Notes under the pieces: model-generated
What the model was told of the DNA's origin: nothing
The model's input: the letters and a program-made list of their open reading frames with translations, nothing else
The model's database searches: none
Shown: positions 9,245-18,862 of the stretch, in pieces
Layout: every line of letters starts with the position of its first letter
Position numbering within the stretch: the first letter of the stretch is position 1
NCBI RefSeq assembly: GCF_026153355.1
Contig: NZ_CP110636.1
Location: 5,642,001-5,706,000 of the forward strand
Direction: 5' to 3'
Length of the DNA stretch: 64,000 nt
From: Streptomyces endophytica
GTDB lineage: Bacteria; Actinomycetota; Actinomycetes; Streptomycetales; Streptomycetaceae
Program-made: the position numbers and the translations under genes

Positions 9245-10113
9245 ATGACAGCGGTCTTCGCCCTGGCCACCAGCCTCCTCTGGGGGCTCGCCGACTTCGG
9301 GGCGGACTGCTCACCCGACGATTCCAGGCGCTGACCGTCGTGGTCGTCTCGCAAACCCTGGCCGCCGTGGTCCTGGGCGCCATCGTGGTGGCGACCGGCG
9401 GCTGGCGGGAGGCCGGGCCGCAGCTGTGGTTCGCGGTCGGCGCGGGCGTCGTCGGCCCGGCCGCGATGCTCTGCTTCTACCGCGCCCTGGCACTCGGCCC
9501 GATGGGCGTGGTCTCCCCGCTCGCCGCGCTCGGCACCGTACTGGTACCGCTCGGCGTGGGCATCGTGGCGGGCGAACGGCCCGGCCTGCTGCAGGCCGCC
9601 GGCATGGTCGTGGCGGTCGTCGGGGTACTGCTGGCCGGCGGCCCGAAGATCAGCGGCGCCTCCATCGCCCGCCAGACGATCGCGCTGACGCTGGTCTCGG
9701 CGCTCGGCTTCGGCGCGGTGATGGCGCTGATCGCGGAGGCGTCCACGACCGTGACCGGCCTGTTCCTCGCGCTGTTCGTGCAGCGGGTGTGCAATGTCGC
9801 GGTCGGCGGCGCCGCCCTGTACGCGTCGGTGCGGCGCGGCAACCCGGCGCTGCCCGAGGGCGGGTTCGCGGCCCTCAAGGGCGCGCTGCCGATGCTCGCC
9901 TTCGTGGGCATCGCGGACGTCGCCGCGAACGGCACGTACTCCCTCGCCGCCCAGCACGGTCCGGTCACCATGGCCGCGGTGCTCGCCTCCCTCTACCCCG
10001 TCGTCACCACGCTCGCCGCGCTCGGCGTCCTCAAGGAGCGGATGCGGGCGATACAGACGGCCGGCGCCTCCCTCGCACTGGTCGGCACGGTCCTGCTCGC
10101 CTCCGGGGGCTGA
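9245..10113 (+). CDS. EamA/DMT-family exporter, one frameshift
   Basis: Ten-helix drug/metabolite transporter, two EamA repeats. Start MTAVFALATSLLWGLADFG is the usual first helix. One G missing from a G run near 9300 breaks the frame; after repair the rest is clean: VGPAAMLCFYRALALGPMGVV and the second-repeat copy SLAAQHGPVTMAAVLASLYP, then VVTTLAALGVLKERM. 289 residues. Probably exports a metabolite sensed by the divergent XRE-cupin protein; the substrate is unknown. Confidence 0.85.
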
Positions 10114-10133
10114 CGCGCCGTCAGGCCGCGTCG

Positions 10134-10898
10134 CTACGCCTCCCCGGCGGGCGCCGCCGCCTCGTCCGCCACCCACTCCCCCAGCGCCACCAGCTGCTCC
10201 GGCGTGACACCCTCCGGGATCGGCACCGGCGCCGGGGTGCGCAGCGGCGGCTGCCAGCCCGTCGCCGGGTCCCAGCGGCGGACCACCTTGGCGGGCGCGC
10301 CGGCGACCACCGCGTGGTCGGGGACCTCGCCGCGGACCACGGCACCGGCCGCGACCACCACGTTCCGGCCCAGCCGGGCACCGGGCAGGATGACCGCACC
10401 GGTGCCGATCCAGCTGCCGGGGCCGATGCTGACCGGATCGGCGCGCGGCCACTGCTTGCCGACCGGCACCTCGGGATCGTCGTAACTGTGGTTGGTGGTG
10501 GTGACGTACACACCGGGGCCGAAGAAGCAGTCGTCGCCGATCGTCAGCCGGACATCGGCGATCACATGGCTGCCGCGGCCGAGGACCACGCCGTTCCCCA
10601 GCGTGAGGATCGGCTCCGGGCCGAGGTCGAGGTCCGGCATCATGCCCGCGGTGAGCGTCACGTCCTGGGCGATGATGCAGTGGTCGCCGAGCTCGATCCA
10701 GGGGTCACCGAAGACGGTGCCCTGCGGGAACGCGAGCCGGGTGCCGGTGCCGATCCGGCGGAAGCGGTACGGCCCCGGCCGGCCGGCCGTGACGGCCGCG
10801 GCCTCCCGCACCCAGCGCGCGCCGCGGTGAACGGCGCGCGACACGGCCCGGCGCCGCCAGGCCGCCAAGGACGAGAACACGTTCTGGTTTATCGGCAC
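10134..10898 (-). CDS. Left-handed beta-helix (hexapeptide) acyltransferase
   Basis: Acyl/acetyltransferase of the LbH type, with rows of hexapeptide repeats: FGDPWIELGDHCIIAQDVTL, ILTLGNGVVLGRGSHVIADV, VSIGPGSWIGTGAVILPGA, LGRNVVVAAGAVVRGEVPDH, closing with VVAGAPAKVVRRW. The YVTTTNHSYDDP loop holds the likely catalytic His. GTG at 10896-10898 gives 254 residues starting VPINQNVFSS; the frame stays open further upstream to 11021 but that part is low-complexity. Another GTG six bases upstream is equally possible. Acceptor unknown. Divergent from the gamma carbonic anhydrase gene. Confidence 0.8.
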   Translation of the reverse strand: MPINQNVFSSLAAWRRRAVSRAVHRGARWVREAAAVTAGRPGPYRFRRIGTGTRLAFPQGTVFGDPWIELGDHCIIAQDVTLTAGMMPDLDLGPEPILTLGNGVVLGRGSHVIADVRLTIGDDCFFGPGVYVTTTNHSYDDPEVPVGKQWPRADPVSIGPGSWIGTGAVILPGARLGRNVVVAAGAVVRGEVPDHAVVAGAPAKVVRRWDPATGWQPPLRTPAPVPIPEGVTPEQLVALGEWVADEAAAPAGEA

Positions 10899-11042
10899 CC
10901 GCACACCGTACTCAGCACCCCGGGCGCCGGACCGCGCACCGGGCTGTGATCTTCGCCCCACCGGCCGATCGCCCGGTCCGCCGGCCGGTGCGTCGTCTAC
11001 GGTGCTGGGGGCGCGGCGCACAAACGGCGAGGAGATCCAGAG

Positions 11043-11576
11043 ATGACGGAACGGGCGTTCATTTCACCGGTGGGCGGCAAGGAACCGCAGGTGGCCGCGA
11101 CGGCGTTCACCGCCCCGACGTCCGTGGTGATCGGCGAGGTCACCCTGGCCGCGGGCGCCAGCGTCTGGTACCACGCGGTGCTGCGGGCCGACTGCGGCCC
11201 GATCGTGCTCGGCGCCGACAGCAACATCCAGGACAACTGCACGGTCCACGTCGACCCGGGCTTCCCGGTGACCGTAGGCGAGCGGGTCTCGGTCGGCCAC
11301 AACGCGGTGCTGCACGGCTGCACCGTCGAGGACGACGTCCTCATCGGCATGGGCGCCACGGTCCTCAACGGCGCCCACATCGGCGCCGGCTCACTGGTCG
11401 CCGCCCAGGCCCTGGTCCCGCAGGGCATGCGGGTGCCGCCCGGCTCCCTCGTCGCCGGCGTACCGGCGAAGGTCAAGCGGGAACTGACCGCCGAGGAGCG
11501 CGAGATGATCCGGGTCAATGCGGCGATGTACCTGGAACTGGCGGCCGCGCACCGGGAAGCGGTGGCGGAGGACTGA
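11043..11576 (+). CDS. Gamma-class carbonic anhydrase family protein
   Basis: 177-residue LbH trimer subunit of the gamma-CA/PaaY/YrdA family. Metal-ligand histidines appear at the family positions: DNCTVHVDPG, VSVGHNAVLHGC. Further motifs are VWYHAVLRADCGPIVLGADS and LVAGVPAKVKRELTAEE at the C-terminus. ATG with GGAGAT upstream. CO2 hydration is known for some members only; others may have no such activity. Confidence 0.85.
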   Translation: MTERAFISPVGGKEPQVAATAFTAPTSVVIGEVTLAAGASVWYHAVLRADCGPIVLGADSNIQDNCTVHVDPGFPVTVGERVSVGHNAVLHGCTVEDDVLIGMGATVLNGAHIGAGSLVAAQALVPQGMRVPPGSLVAGVPAKVKRELTAEEREMIRVNAAMYLELAAAHREAVAED

Positions 11577-11680
11577 GGAACGCCGGGGCGGGGGCCGCGG
11601 GGCGGGCATGGGACCGCGCCGCGGGGGCGGGGTGTCGCGGAGGGAGACCGTGGAGGGACCCGGCGACGTCGGCCGGAACC

Positions 11681-12444
11681 TCAGCGACGCCCGGCGGACG
11701 CGGCGACGGTGAGCGCCGACGACAGCAGCTCGGCGTCGAAGAGGGAGGCATCCGCGAGGCGGTGGGCGTTGGCGTACCCGTTCATCATGAGCTTGGCGGT
11801 CCGCAGGGCCGCGGGAGAGCGGCGGATCAGCGGCTTGGTCCAGCGCGTGACGGTGCTGTCGAGCTGATCCACGGGCACGACCTTGTGGAGGAGGGAGAGC
11901 TCCTGCGCGGTGACGGCGTCGAAGTTGTCGGCGGTCAGTATCAGTTCGCGCACTCTGGCGGCGCCTCCCTCGCTCAGCAGCCGCGGCATGATGCCGCCCC
12001 AGGCGGGCGGCACGCCCAGACCCAGTTCCGGCAGCCGGAAGCGACAGTTGTCCGCGCCGACCCGCAGATCGCAGAAGACCGCGAGCCCCACACCGGCCCC
12101 GACCACGCCGCCGTGCAGCCGCGCGATGGTCACGACGTCGGTGGTCGCGAGGGCGTCACACACCCGGCGGGCCTTGTTGGCGAGCGCCCGCAGTTCCACG
12201 CCACTGGGGTCGGCCGCGAGCAGGGCGGGGAATTCCGCGCGGTCGCCGCCGAGGCAGAAGTCGTCGCCCGCGCCGGAGAGGACCAGCACCCTGATGCCGG
12301 TCTCGTCGTCCAGGGCCCCAGGACCGCGAGCAGCTCGTCGAGGATCGGTCCGGAAATGGCGTTGCCGGTCTCCGGGCAGTTCAACTGCACCCTGAGGACG
12401 GGCCCTTCCTGGGAGACGAGGAGGGACTTGAAGTCGTGCATCAT
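11681..12444 (-). CDS. Enoyl-CoA hydratase/isomerase family protein, one frameshift
   Basis: Crotonase-fold enzyme. Oxyanion-hole motifs: GAGDDFCLGGD and LHGGVVGAGVGLAVFCDLRV; later FRLPELGLGVPPAWGG, which lines the active site. The position that is Glu in hydratases reads within PELGLG, so hydration is possible but not certain. One G missing from a run near 12320; repaired 254 residues. It follows the second P450 by 54 bp and closes the conservon operon, suggesting a CoA-ester substrate for that pathway. Confidence 0.8.
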
Positions 12445-12498
12445 GGCGGTTCCTTGTTCGTTGTTCCACGCTTCGTGGGAGCCGGTCCACCGGGCGAC

Positions 12499-13799
12499 TC
12501 AGGCACGGGCGACCGGAAGTGTGATCAGGCGGCGGAAGGCCACCCGGGACGCCCAGCCGGGCGCACCCGCGAGCTGCAGCCCGGGGAGGCGCTGGAGCAA
12601 CGCGGTGAGCAGGCACTCCGCCTCCATACGGGCGAGTGCGCTGCCGAGGCAGAAGTGGATGCCGCCGCCGAAGCTGAGGTGGGGGGACCGCCGGCGGATG
12701 TCGAAGAGTTCGGGGTCCGCGTACTGGCGCGGGTCGTGGTGGGCGGCGCCGACCATGAGCTGCACCATCTCGTTCTCCCGGATGGTGACCCCGGCGAGCA
12801 CGGTGTCCTCCGGAGCGACCCGGCTGATCATGTGTATCGGGGCGTCGTAGCGGAGGACCTCGTCCAGGGCGCCCGGTATGTGCTCGGGGCGGGTGCGCAG
12901 CCAGTCCCGTTGGCGCGGGTGCTCCAGGAGCAGGCGGACCGCGCCGGCGAGTACGTGGGAGGTGGTCTCCAGTGCCGCCAGCACCATGAAGAGCGCGAGG
13001 TGGAAAACGGCCTCGTCCGCGGCCGCCCGGTCGGGTTCGAGGTCGTCCCATACGGCGATCCAGGACGAGATCGGGTCCGTCCCGGGATTCCTCCTGCGGC
13101 CCTTCACCAGCGCGGTGAAATACTCGCGCAATTGCCGGTGGCCTCGTCGGAAAGGGCGAGCTGACTTCGGGTCGGAAACAGCTCCTGGGTGAATACCTGG
13201 TCGTGGGTGAGGGAGCGCAGCAACGCGTAATCGGACGGCGGCAGTTGCAGCCATTCACCGATCGTGATCACCGGCAATTCGTCGCTGACCAGTGCGCAGA
13301 AATCGGCTGTGCCAAAAACGAGTTCTTCGTCCAGGCGGTCCAGCAGTCGATTGACCGTACGCTCGACGGAATTCTTCATCACCGCCAGGGAATTGCGGTC
13401 GAAGACATTTCCCACCGACCGCCGCATCCGGGTGTGGTCCGGCGGGTTGAGCATGGGCAGGGTGCCGCCCATCTGGCGTGATGCGGGTGCCTTCCAGCGC
13501 GCCGTGTCGACCTGGCGGGCCCGCCAGCCGCTGTCCGGCACCCGCCACGCCCGGCTGCGCAGTACCTGGTGGCACAGGGAGTAAGACGTCGCCAGGTGCC
13601 CGCCCCAAGGCGCCGGGACAATATCCCCCATCGCCCTGAGTTTCACATACCAGGGCAAGGGATTTGCCTGACCATCGCCTGTGCGCAGACGGGAGAAGAG
13701 CGAAACCACGCTGCGCCGGTCAACGGGGGCAATGGCCAGAGCGGGCTCCACGGCGACACCTTCCTCCAGAAGATCACACAGTAATCGCCAACGCTGCAT
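12499..13799 (-). CDS. Cytochrome P450 (conventional), one frameshift, TTA codon
   Basis: Heme monooxygenase with standard motifs: I-helix LAALETTSH, K-helix EVLRYDAP (EXXR present) and heme loop FGGGIHFCLGSALARME. One base is missing near 13135; repaired about 433 residues from ATG 13799, with an alternative start at 13817. Codon 6 is TTA (13782-13784), a rare leucine codon in Streptomyces read by the bldA tRNA, so expression is probably tied to development. It is the second of two tandem P450s after the conservon; conservons are known to carry such P450s (cvnE). Substrate unknown. Confidence 0.85.
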
Positions 13800-13853
13800 A
13801 CCCCCGAGCTTGAACATTCATGCGGTCAATGAACATTCACACTGTCATTAACG

Positions 13854-15218
13854 TCACACACGCCACCAGTTGAGGAACCCGCTCCACCAGCTTCCCTTCT
13901 GCGACCTGCCCTTGGGCTGCTGGGACGGCTGCTCCCCCGGGCGGTGGCCGCCGCCGGCCGGCCCCGCCTCAGGGCGTGCGTGGCGCACCGGGGTGAAGCG
14001 GGCGGGCAGCGCGATGAGCGCACGGTGGAACGGACCGGGACGCCAGGTCAGGGTTTCCGCCGGCACGCCCAGCTCGACGTCGGGCAGCGTGTTCAGCAGC
14101 TTCTCGATGGCCCTGATGGAGATCAGCAGTGCCGGGTCCTTGGCGGGACAGGCGTGCGTTCCGGCACCCCAGGCCAGGTGGGCCCGCTTGCTGAACGTCT
14201 GCCGTGAGGCGGACAGGGTCGGGTCCGCGTTGGCCGCCGCGAAGCTGATCAGGACCGGCGTGCCGGCCGCCAGCTTGGTGCCGGCGACCTCCACGTCGTG
14301 GACCGGGTAGTGGGTGGCGTAGTTGGCGATCGGCGGGCTGTTCCACAGCACCTCGTTGATGGCGTCCTCGACCAGGACACCGGCGCCCTGCTGGCCGTCG
14401 GCGAACTGCTCGTCGGACAGCAGCAGGCGCAGCGCGTTGCCGATGATGTTCTGCACCGGCTCGGTGCCCGCCCCGATGAGGAGGGCCAGCTGGTGGACCA
14501 TCTCCTCGTCCGACAGCTGCGACGGGTGCTGCATCAGCCACGAGGTGATGTCCTCACCGGGGCTGGTGCGCTTCAGCGTGACGAGCTCGAACAGCGCCCC
14601 TGCCATGGCCTCGTTGGCCCGCTCCACATCGACACCGTCGAAGAGGTTGGAGATGGCGCTGATCAGCCGGTCGCCGAGCTCCGCGGGGCAGCCGAACAGG
14701 TCGTTGAAGACCAGCAGCGGCAGCACCTGGGCGTAGTCGCTGATCAGGTCGGCCTTGCCGCGGAAGCCGAACTGGTCGATCAGGTAGGCGGCGACCCGGT
14801 CGACATGCCGGCTCACCCGGTGCATGTCCAGGCGCGCGAAGCTGTCCGTCACGGCCTGGCGCAGCTTCAGATGGTCGGCACCGTCGGAGAACATGCAGTT
14901 CGGCCGGTACATCATCATCGGCAGCACGGGGCTGTCCAGCGGCACCCGGCCCTCGTTCAGCGCGCGCCAGCGGCGGGAGTCGCGGGCGAAGGTGTCCGGG
15001 TTCTGGAGTACGTGGAGCGCGGTGGCGTAGTCGGTGACGAGTTCCGCCTCCACTCCGGGGGCGAGCTCGACGGGAGCGACGGGGCCGTGCTGCCGGAGAC
15101 GCTCGTAGAAGCCGTGCGGATCCGCGGCGAATTCCGGGCCGTACAGGGACGTTCTCATGCCGTCGGCGTGTGCCGGGCAACCCGGCGGCGGAGTCTCGAA
15201 TTCCGAATGAGAATGCAT
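13854..15218 (-). CDS. Conservon-linked cytochrome P450 lacking the EXXR arginine (CYP157-like)
   Basis: 454 residues, intact. The heme loop is LAWGAGTHACPAKDPALL with the thiolate Cys at 357 (FxxGxHxC-type with W for F). The K-helix reads INEVLWNSPP: E289-V-L-W292, so the otherwise near-universal EXXR arginine is Trp. Loss of EXXR is established for the CYP157 family, whose genes sit in Streptomyces conservons. The I-helix is GAGTEPVQN. The C-terminus carries a basic, Trp-rich tail (SWWSGFLNWWRV) not usual in soluble P450s and possibly membrane-associating. Starts 10 bp after cvnD, in the same operon. Confidence 0.88.
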   Translation of the reverse strand: MHSHSEFETPPPGCPAHADGMRTSLYGPEFAADPHGFYERLRQHGPVAPVELAPGVEAELVTDYATALHVLQNPDTFARDSRRWRALNEGRVPLDSPVLPMMMYRPNCMFSDGADHLKLRQAVTDSFARLDMHRVSRHVDRVAAYLIDQFGFRGKADLISDYAQVLPLLVFNDLFGCPAELGDRLISAISNLFDGVDVERANEAMAGALFELVTLKRTSPGEDITSWLMQHPSQLSDEEMVHQLALLIGAGTEPVQNIIGNALRLLLSDEQFADGQQGAGVLVEDAINEVLWNSPPIANYATHYPVHDVEVAGTKLAAGTPVLISFAAANADPTLSASRQTFSKRAHLAWGAGTHACPAKDPALLISIRAIEKLLNTLPDVELGVPAETLTWRPGPFHRALIALPARFTPVRHARPEAGPAGGGHRPGEQPSQQPKGRSQKGSWWSGFLNWWRV

Positions 15219-15228
15219 GCCTGAACTC

Positions 15229-15818
15229 CTAGTTGAGGCGGGTCTGGAGATAGCGGACGAGCGCGATCAGGGAATCCGCCGAAGAACGCTGGTCCCGCGC
15301 GTCACAGTTGACAACGGGCGTCTCAGGAAGCAGGTCCAGCGCCTCACGGATCTCGTCGACCGAATGCACGGGGGTCCCGTCGAAGCGGTTCACGGCGATG
15401 GCGTACGGGATTCCGTAGTGTTCCACCAGGTCCATGACAGGGAAGGACTCCTCAAGGCGCTCGGGTCCACCAGGACCAGCGCCCCGAGCGCCCCGCGCGT
15501 CATGTCTTCCCACACCTGAACGAAGCGCTGCTGCCCGGGCGTTCCGAACAGATACAGGACCAGCTGGTCGCTGAGAGTGAGCCGGCCGAAGTCCATGGCG
15601 ACGGTCGTGGTGGTCTTGCCAGGCGCGCCCTTCGGGTCGTCAATTCCCTGGCCGGCCTGGGTCATTACCTCTTCGGTACGCAGCGGAGGAATCTCCGACA
15701 TCGTCCCGATGAACGTGGTTTTCCCCACGGCGAAGTGGCCGACCACCAGGATCTTCGCCGCGGTCTGCACTGAATTGCGCAGGTACACGCCGTCATCCAA
15801 AGCGAGCCTGGAGCCCAT
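15229..15818 (-). CDS. cvnD: Conservon GTPase CvnD, one frameshift
   Basis: Small Ras-like GTP-binding protein, the G-protein part of the conservon complex (described for S. coelicolor cvn9 as a membrane-associated heterocomplex). P-loop VVGHFAVGKTT, switch II FGTPGQQRF and G4 NRFD (in place of NKxD) are visible. One G missing near 15460 (VDP / ERLEESFPVMDLVE) breaks the frame; repaired 196 residues. Overlaps the end of cvnC by 26 bp. Confidence 0.9.
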
Positions 15819-16173
15819 TCAGCACCTCCTCAAGGATTTTCCGGTCGACAAGCTGGGCGCTGGGTACGGGCGCCCGGGAGCAGAGGTGGCCCTCGTGTAC
15901 GAGGTCGGACACCAGAATCTTGACGACGCCCACCGGAAGCCGGGTGTGCCCGGCGATTTCGGCGATGGACAGGAAACCGCCCGAACAGAGGTCGAGCACG
16001 CCGAGCCGCTCCGGGTCGAGCGGCTTGGTGCGAGGCGGTTCCGGGTGCACGGTGACCAAGGTGATCAGCGAGAATTGCTGATCATCAAGGAGATCGCGGC
16101 CGTTGGTGATGACATACGGCCGTACTAATTCAGCTGCTTCCTGTTCCAGCTCCGGCTCGTCATCGGTCGTCAT
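15793..16173 (-). CDS. cvnC: Conservon protein CvnC (DUF742), TTA codon
   Basis: 126 residues, a complete DUF742 protein with winged-helix character (GGFLSIAEIAGHTRLPVGVV, VLVSDLVHEGHL-like helices) and the family opening RPYVITNGR. In conservons it binds the GTPase partner. Codon 16 is TTA (16126-16128), implying bldA dependence for the whole coupled operon. Its ATG overlaps the cvnB stop (ATGA). Confidence 0.92.
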   Translation of the reverse strand: MTTDDEPELEQEAAELVRPYVITNGRDLLDDQQFSLITLVTVHPEPPRTKPLDPERLGVLDLCSGGFLSIAEIAGHTRLPVGVVKILVSDLVHEGHLCSRAPVPSAQLVDRKILEEVLNGLQARFG

Positions 16174-16583
16174 GGCTGGATATCGGCCCTCTCACGCGGC
16201 GGACTGGTCAGTGCCTTGCCGAGCTGGCCGACCAGCTGCTGCATGCGGAAGGTGATCTCCGCCATGTCGACGTCGGGTGATGCGGAAACCGCGAGATAGG
16301 CGCCTTCGCCGGCCGAGATGAGGAAAACCCAGCCGTGGTCGAATTCCACCAGCGTCTGGCGCCACTGCGGACGGACCGTGGGTGCGCCGCCGTTGCAGAA
16401 GTCGGCGACGGTGCGGCTCAGCGACTGCATTCCGCTCATGGCGGCGGCAACGGTGTCGGCGTGATCCCGGCCCACCTCCTTCGAACGGGCCATGAGGAGA
16501 CCGTCGGCGGAGACGAGAATGGCATGCTGCGCTTCGGGCAATTCCAGAGCACTGTCAAGCATCCACGACAGATCGTAGTTCAC
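16170..16583 (-). CDS. cvnB: Conservon protein CvnB (roadblock/LC7)
   Basis: 137-residue roadblock/LC7 domain protein, MglB-like, expected to modulate the CvnD GTPase. Diagnostic segments: HAILVSADGLLMARS, ADTVAAAMSGMQSLS and GEGAYLAVSA. GTG start overlaps the cvnA stop by four bases (GTGA), so translation is coupled. Confidence 0.92.
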   Translation of the reverse strand: MNYDLSWMLDSALELPEAQHAILVSADGLLMARSKEVGRDHADTVAAAMSGMQSLSRTVADFCNGGAPTVRPQWRQTLVEFDHGWVFLISAGEGAYLAVSASPDVDMAEITFRMQQLVGQLGKALTSPPRERADIQP

Positions 16584-17794
16584 TGAACCTCATGCCCTTC
16601 ACTGCTTGCATTGGTGGATCGACGACCGGATCGGGTGCCGCGCTGGAATGCGCCCATTACGGATGCGGCCTGCGCGCTGTCCCGGGTCGGAGTCCGGTCG
16701 TTCTCGGCCTCGGCCGGCACGATGGATATCGCACCGCGGCGGCGGCGCTTGGGCAGCCCGCCGGCGGTGGTCTCCGGCTCCGCCGGTGCGGCGGCCGGGG
16801 CGGGCGGTGCGGCGGGGGCCGACGGGACCCGTCCGCGGTAGCCACGGGAGGCCACCTCAGCACTCTGACCTGGAGGGTTCTCGGGCGGCAACGGGGTCGA
16901 CGCGGCCACGGCAGGGCTCTCCTCGGGCTCGTGCAGGGACGTGAGCAGATCGTCGGGGAGCAGGACGACCGCGCGCACGCCGCCGTACGGAGACGTTGAG
17001 TCGACCGAGACGCTGAAGCCGTACCGGGCGGCGAGCACACCGATGACGGTGAAACCGAACTGCGGCGGATTACCGAGGCTGGAGACGCTCGCGGAATTCT
17101 CGCTGGACAGCAGCCGGGCGGCCCGCGCCTTCTCCTCCTCGTTCATGCCGACACCCGCGTCGTCGACGACGATGCAGACGCCCTTGGGCACCGGGCGGAT
17201 GTTGAGCTCGATGACCGTCTCGGGCGCCGAATAGCTGGTCGCGTTGTCCAGCAGTTCGGCGAGCACCAGCGCCACCGGTTCCACGGCACGGCTCACGATG
17301 CCGAAATGGCTCTGCGACCGGATTTCGACGCGCGTGAAGTGGCGAATACGCCCCTTCGCGCTGCGGACCACGTCGTAGAGCGAGGCGTCCTGGCGGCGCC
17401 GGCCGAGCCAGCCGTCACAGAGCACAGCGATGGACTGGGCCCGCCGCGCGAACTGCGAATTCATGTGGTCGATGTCGAGCAGATCCTGCAGGATCTTGTG
17501 CTCGCCATATGTCTCCTGCAGCTTGGAAATCGCCAGCTGCTGCTCACTCGCCAGACCCTGCAGGGTCCGCATGGCGGCCTTCAGGGTCGTCTTGGTGGCC
17601 TCTTCGGCCCGGTCCTTCGCTTCCTCCACGGCCTCCGCGTAGTGGTCCTCAAGATTCGCGTAGTGCTGCTTGAGTTCAACCTTCTCTTTTTTCAGCTCCG
17701 CGATCTTCATTCGTCCGCGAATAATCGCGGTTGCGGCGACAGGAGTGCCAGCGACCAATGCCCACAGCGCTGGATCCTGGAAGTATGGCGTCAT
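16580..17794 (-). CDS. cvnA: Conservon sensor CvnA (histidine-kinase-like ATPase)
   Basis: Membrane sensor of the conservon. One N-terminal hydrophobic segment (LWALVAGTPVAATAII), a long coiled coil (about 30-95, Lys/Glu-rich) and an HATPase_c domain with N-box LAELLDNATSYS and G1 box VDDAGVGM. A standard His-containing dimerisation H-box is not evident, as in other CvnA proteins. A Pro/Ala-rich C-terminal tail follows. ATG 17794 is preferred over the GTG at 17821 because GAAGAGAG lies just upstream of it; 404 residues. First gene of an operon running to 11681. Confidence 0.9.
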   Translation of the reverse strand: MTPYFQDPALWALVAGTPVAATAIIRGRMKIAELKKEKVELKQHYANLEDHYAEAVEEAKDRAEEATKTTLKAAMRTLQGLASEQQLAISKLQETYGEHKILQDLLDIDHMNSQFARRAQSIAVLCDGWLGRRRQDASLYDVVRSAKGRIRHFTRVEIRSQSHFGIVSRAVEPVALVLAELLDNATSYSAPETVIELNIRPVPKGVCIVVDDAGVGMNEEEKARAARLLSSENSASVSSLGNPPQFGFTVIGVLAARYGFSVSVDSTSPYGGVRAVVLLPDDLLTSLHEPEESPAVAASTPLPPENPPGQSAEVASRGYRGRVPSAPAAPPAPAAAPAEPETTAGGLPKRRRRGAISIVPAEAENDRTPTRDSAQAASVMGAFQRGTRSGRRSTNASSEGHEVQ

Positions 17795-18337
17795 AGGACT
17801 CTCTTCGGACGACGAAGCCACCAGATGTCGTATGCCTGACTGTGGTGCACAGAATCAGTCACCACCTCTGACATACGTGAACGGCCGCGCGCAGTCGCCT
17901 GCCAGAGAGCCATCAAAGGGCCGGCTAATGGCATCGTTCTCCCCGGGGGTGGCGATTTTCTTAGGCCAATGCGCGGATTTCTTTTCTTGCCATAGCAGGT
18001 GACTACCCCGTTGGCAAGTGCGATGATCTTAGCATCACGTCAACGTCCGCCGTACAACGGTGATGTGAACTGTTATCCACCTGAAGGAGATTCAACATTC
18101 GCCCACTTTGGGTCCATTGGGCGCCGTTGCCGGTCCCCGCGGCAACCCGGTCGGCCACTTCCTGACGAACCGCTAGCAGGTCACCGGCCCTTGCGGCCGT
18201 CGCGATCGCAACGAGCACACGCGCGAAGGATGGCGAGCCGGCGCGAACGCAACGGCCGTGAGCGCGGCGGGGGATGCGAGCCGGAGCACCCCAACTACGT
18301 TCCCGTCGTCACCCGGTGGCGTGCGGAGGGACGGCAC
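17795..18337. other. Intergenic region upstream of the conservon
   Basis: About 540 bp between cvnA and the DUF4333 gene. It is AT-richer than its surroundings close to cvnA (17930-18120) and should hold the operon promoter. A 71-codon leftward frame (18003-18218) has no support. No convincing promoter hexamers or dyads were found. Confidence 0.5.
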
Positions 18338-18694
18338 TCAACGGTGCGGGGCGTCATGCACGTACGTGATCTCGTCACCCTGCACCCGGACGACGCGGAC
18401 GGTCATGTCGCGGTCCGTGCCGCGCAGGTAGTGGGCGGTGCAGTGGGTCCGGGCTCCCTCGACCGCCCGGAGGTCCCGCGCGCAGTCGACCGAACGCGGG
18501 CCCCTGAGGATCACCGGCAGCGACAGATGGCCCGAGATGGAGCGGGCGACCTCGTCGCGCGGTACGGCATCCGTGACGCCGTTCACCTCGCTGGTCGCGT
18601 CCCGTTCCCCCAGCCACCGCTCACCGGCCGCGACGCTGCCCGCCAGCAGAGCCGTTCCGGCCAGCAGCAGGCCGGCCACTCGCAGATACCGCAC
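18338..18694 (-). CDS. Membrane-anchored DUF4333-like protein
   Basis: 118 residues. One N-terminal membrane segment (LRVAGLLLAGTALLAGSVAAG), then an extracytoplasmic domain with two cysteines in the DUF4333 pattern: VDCARDL...ARTHCTAHY, ending MTVRVVRVQGDEITYVHD. GTG 18692-18694 is chosen because GGAAGGAG lies four bases upstream; the frame is open to 18748 without a site there. Function unknown. Confidence 0.7.
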   Translation of the reverse strand: MRYLRVAGLLLAGTALLAGSVAAGERWLGERDATSEVNGVTDAVPRDEVARSISGHLSLPVILRGPRSVDCARDLRAVEGARTHCTAHYLRGTDRDMTVRVVRVQGDEITYVHDAPHR

Positions 18695-18862
18695 GACTCT
18701 CCTTCCAGCGGGCACCCCGGCCCCCGGCCGCACCCGCGGCCGGGACACGCACCATTCTCACGGCCCGGCCGCGCGCGACAACACCGGGTCCCCTGCGGCC
18801 GGCCAGGAGACGGCCCCTCAGCCAAGGGGGCCGGGCGGGCGCCGGCCCGATCCGCGCGGAAG

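Noticed and set aside
18003..18218. 71-codon leftward ORF upstream of cvnA
   Set aside because: No ribosome binding site, no recognisable motif and atypical composition; it lies where the conservon promoter is expected.
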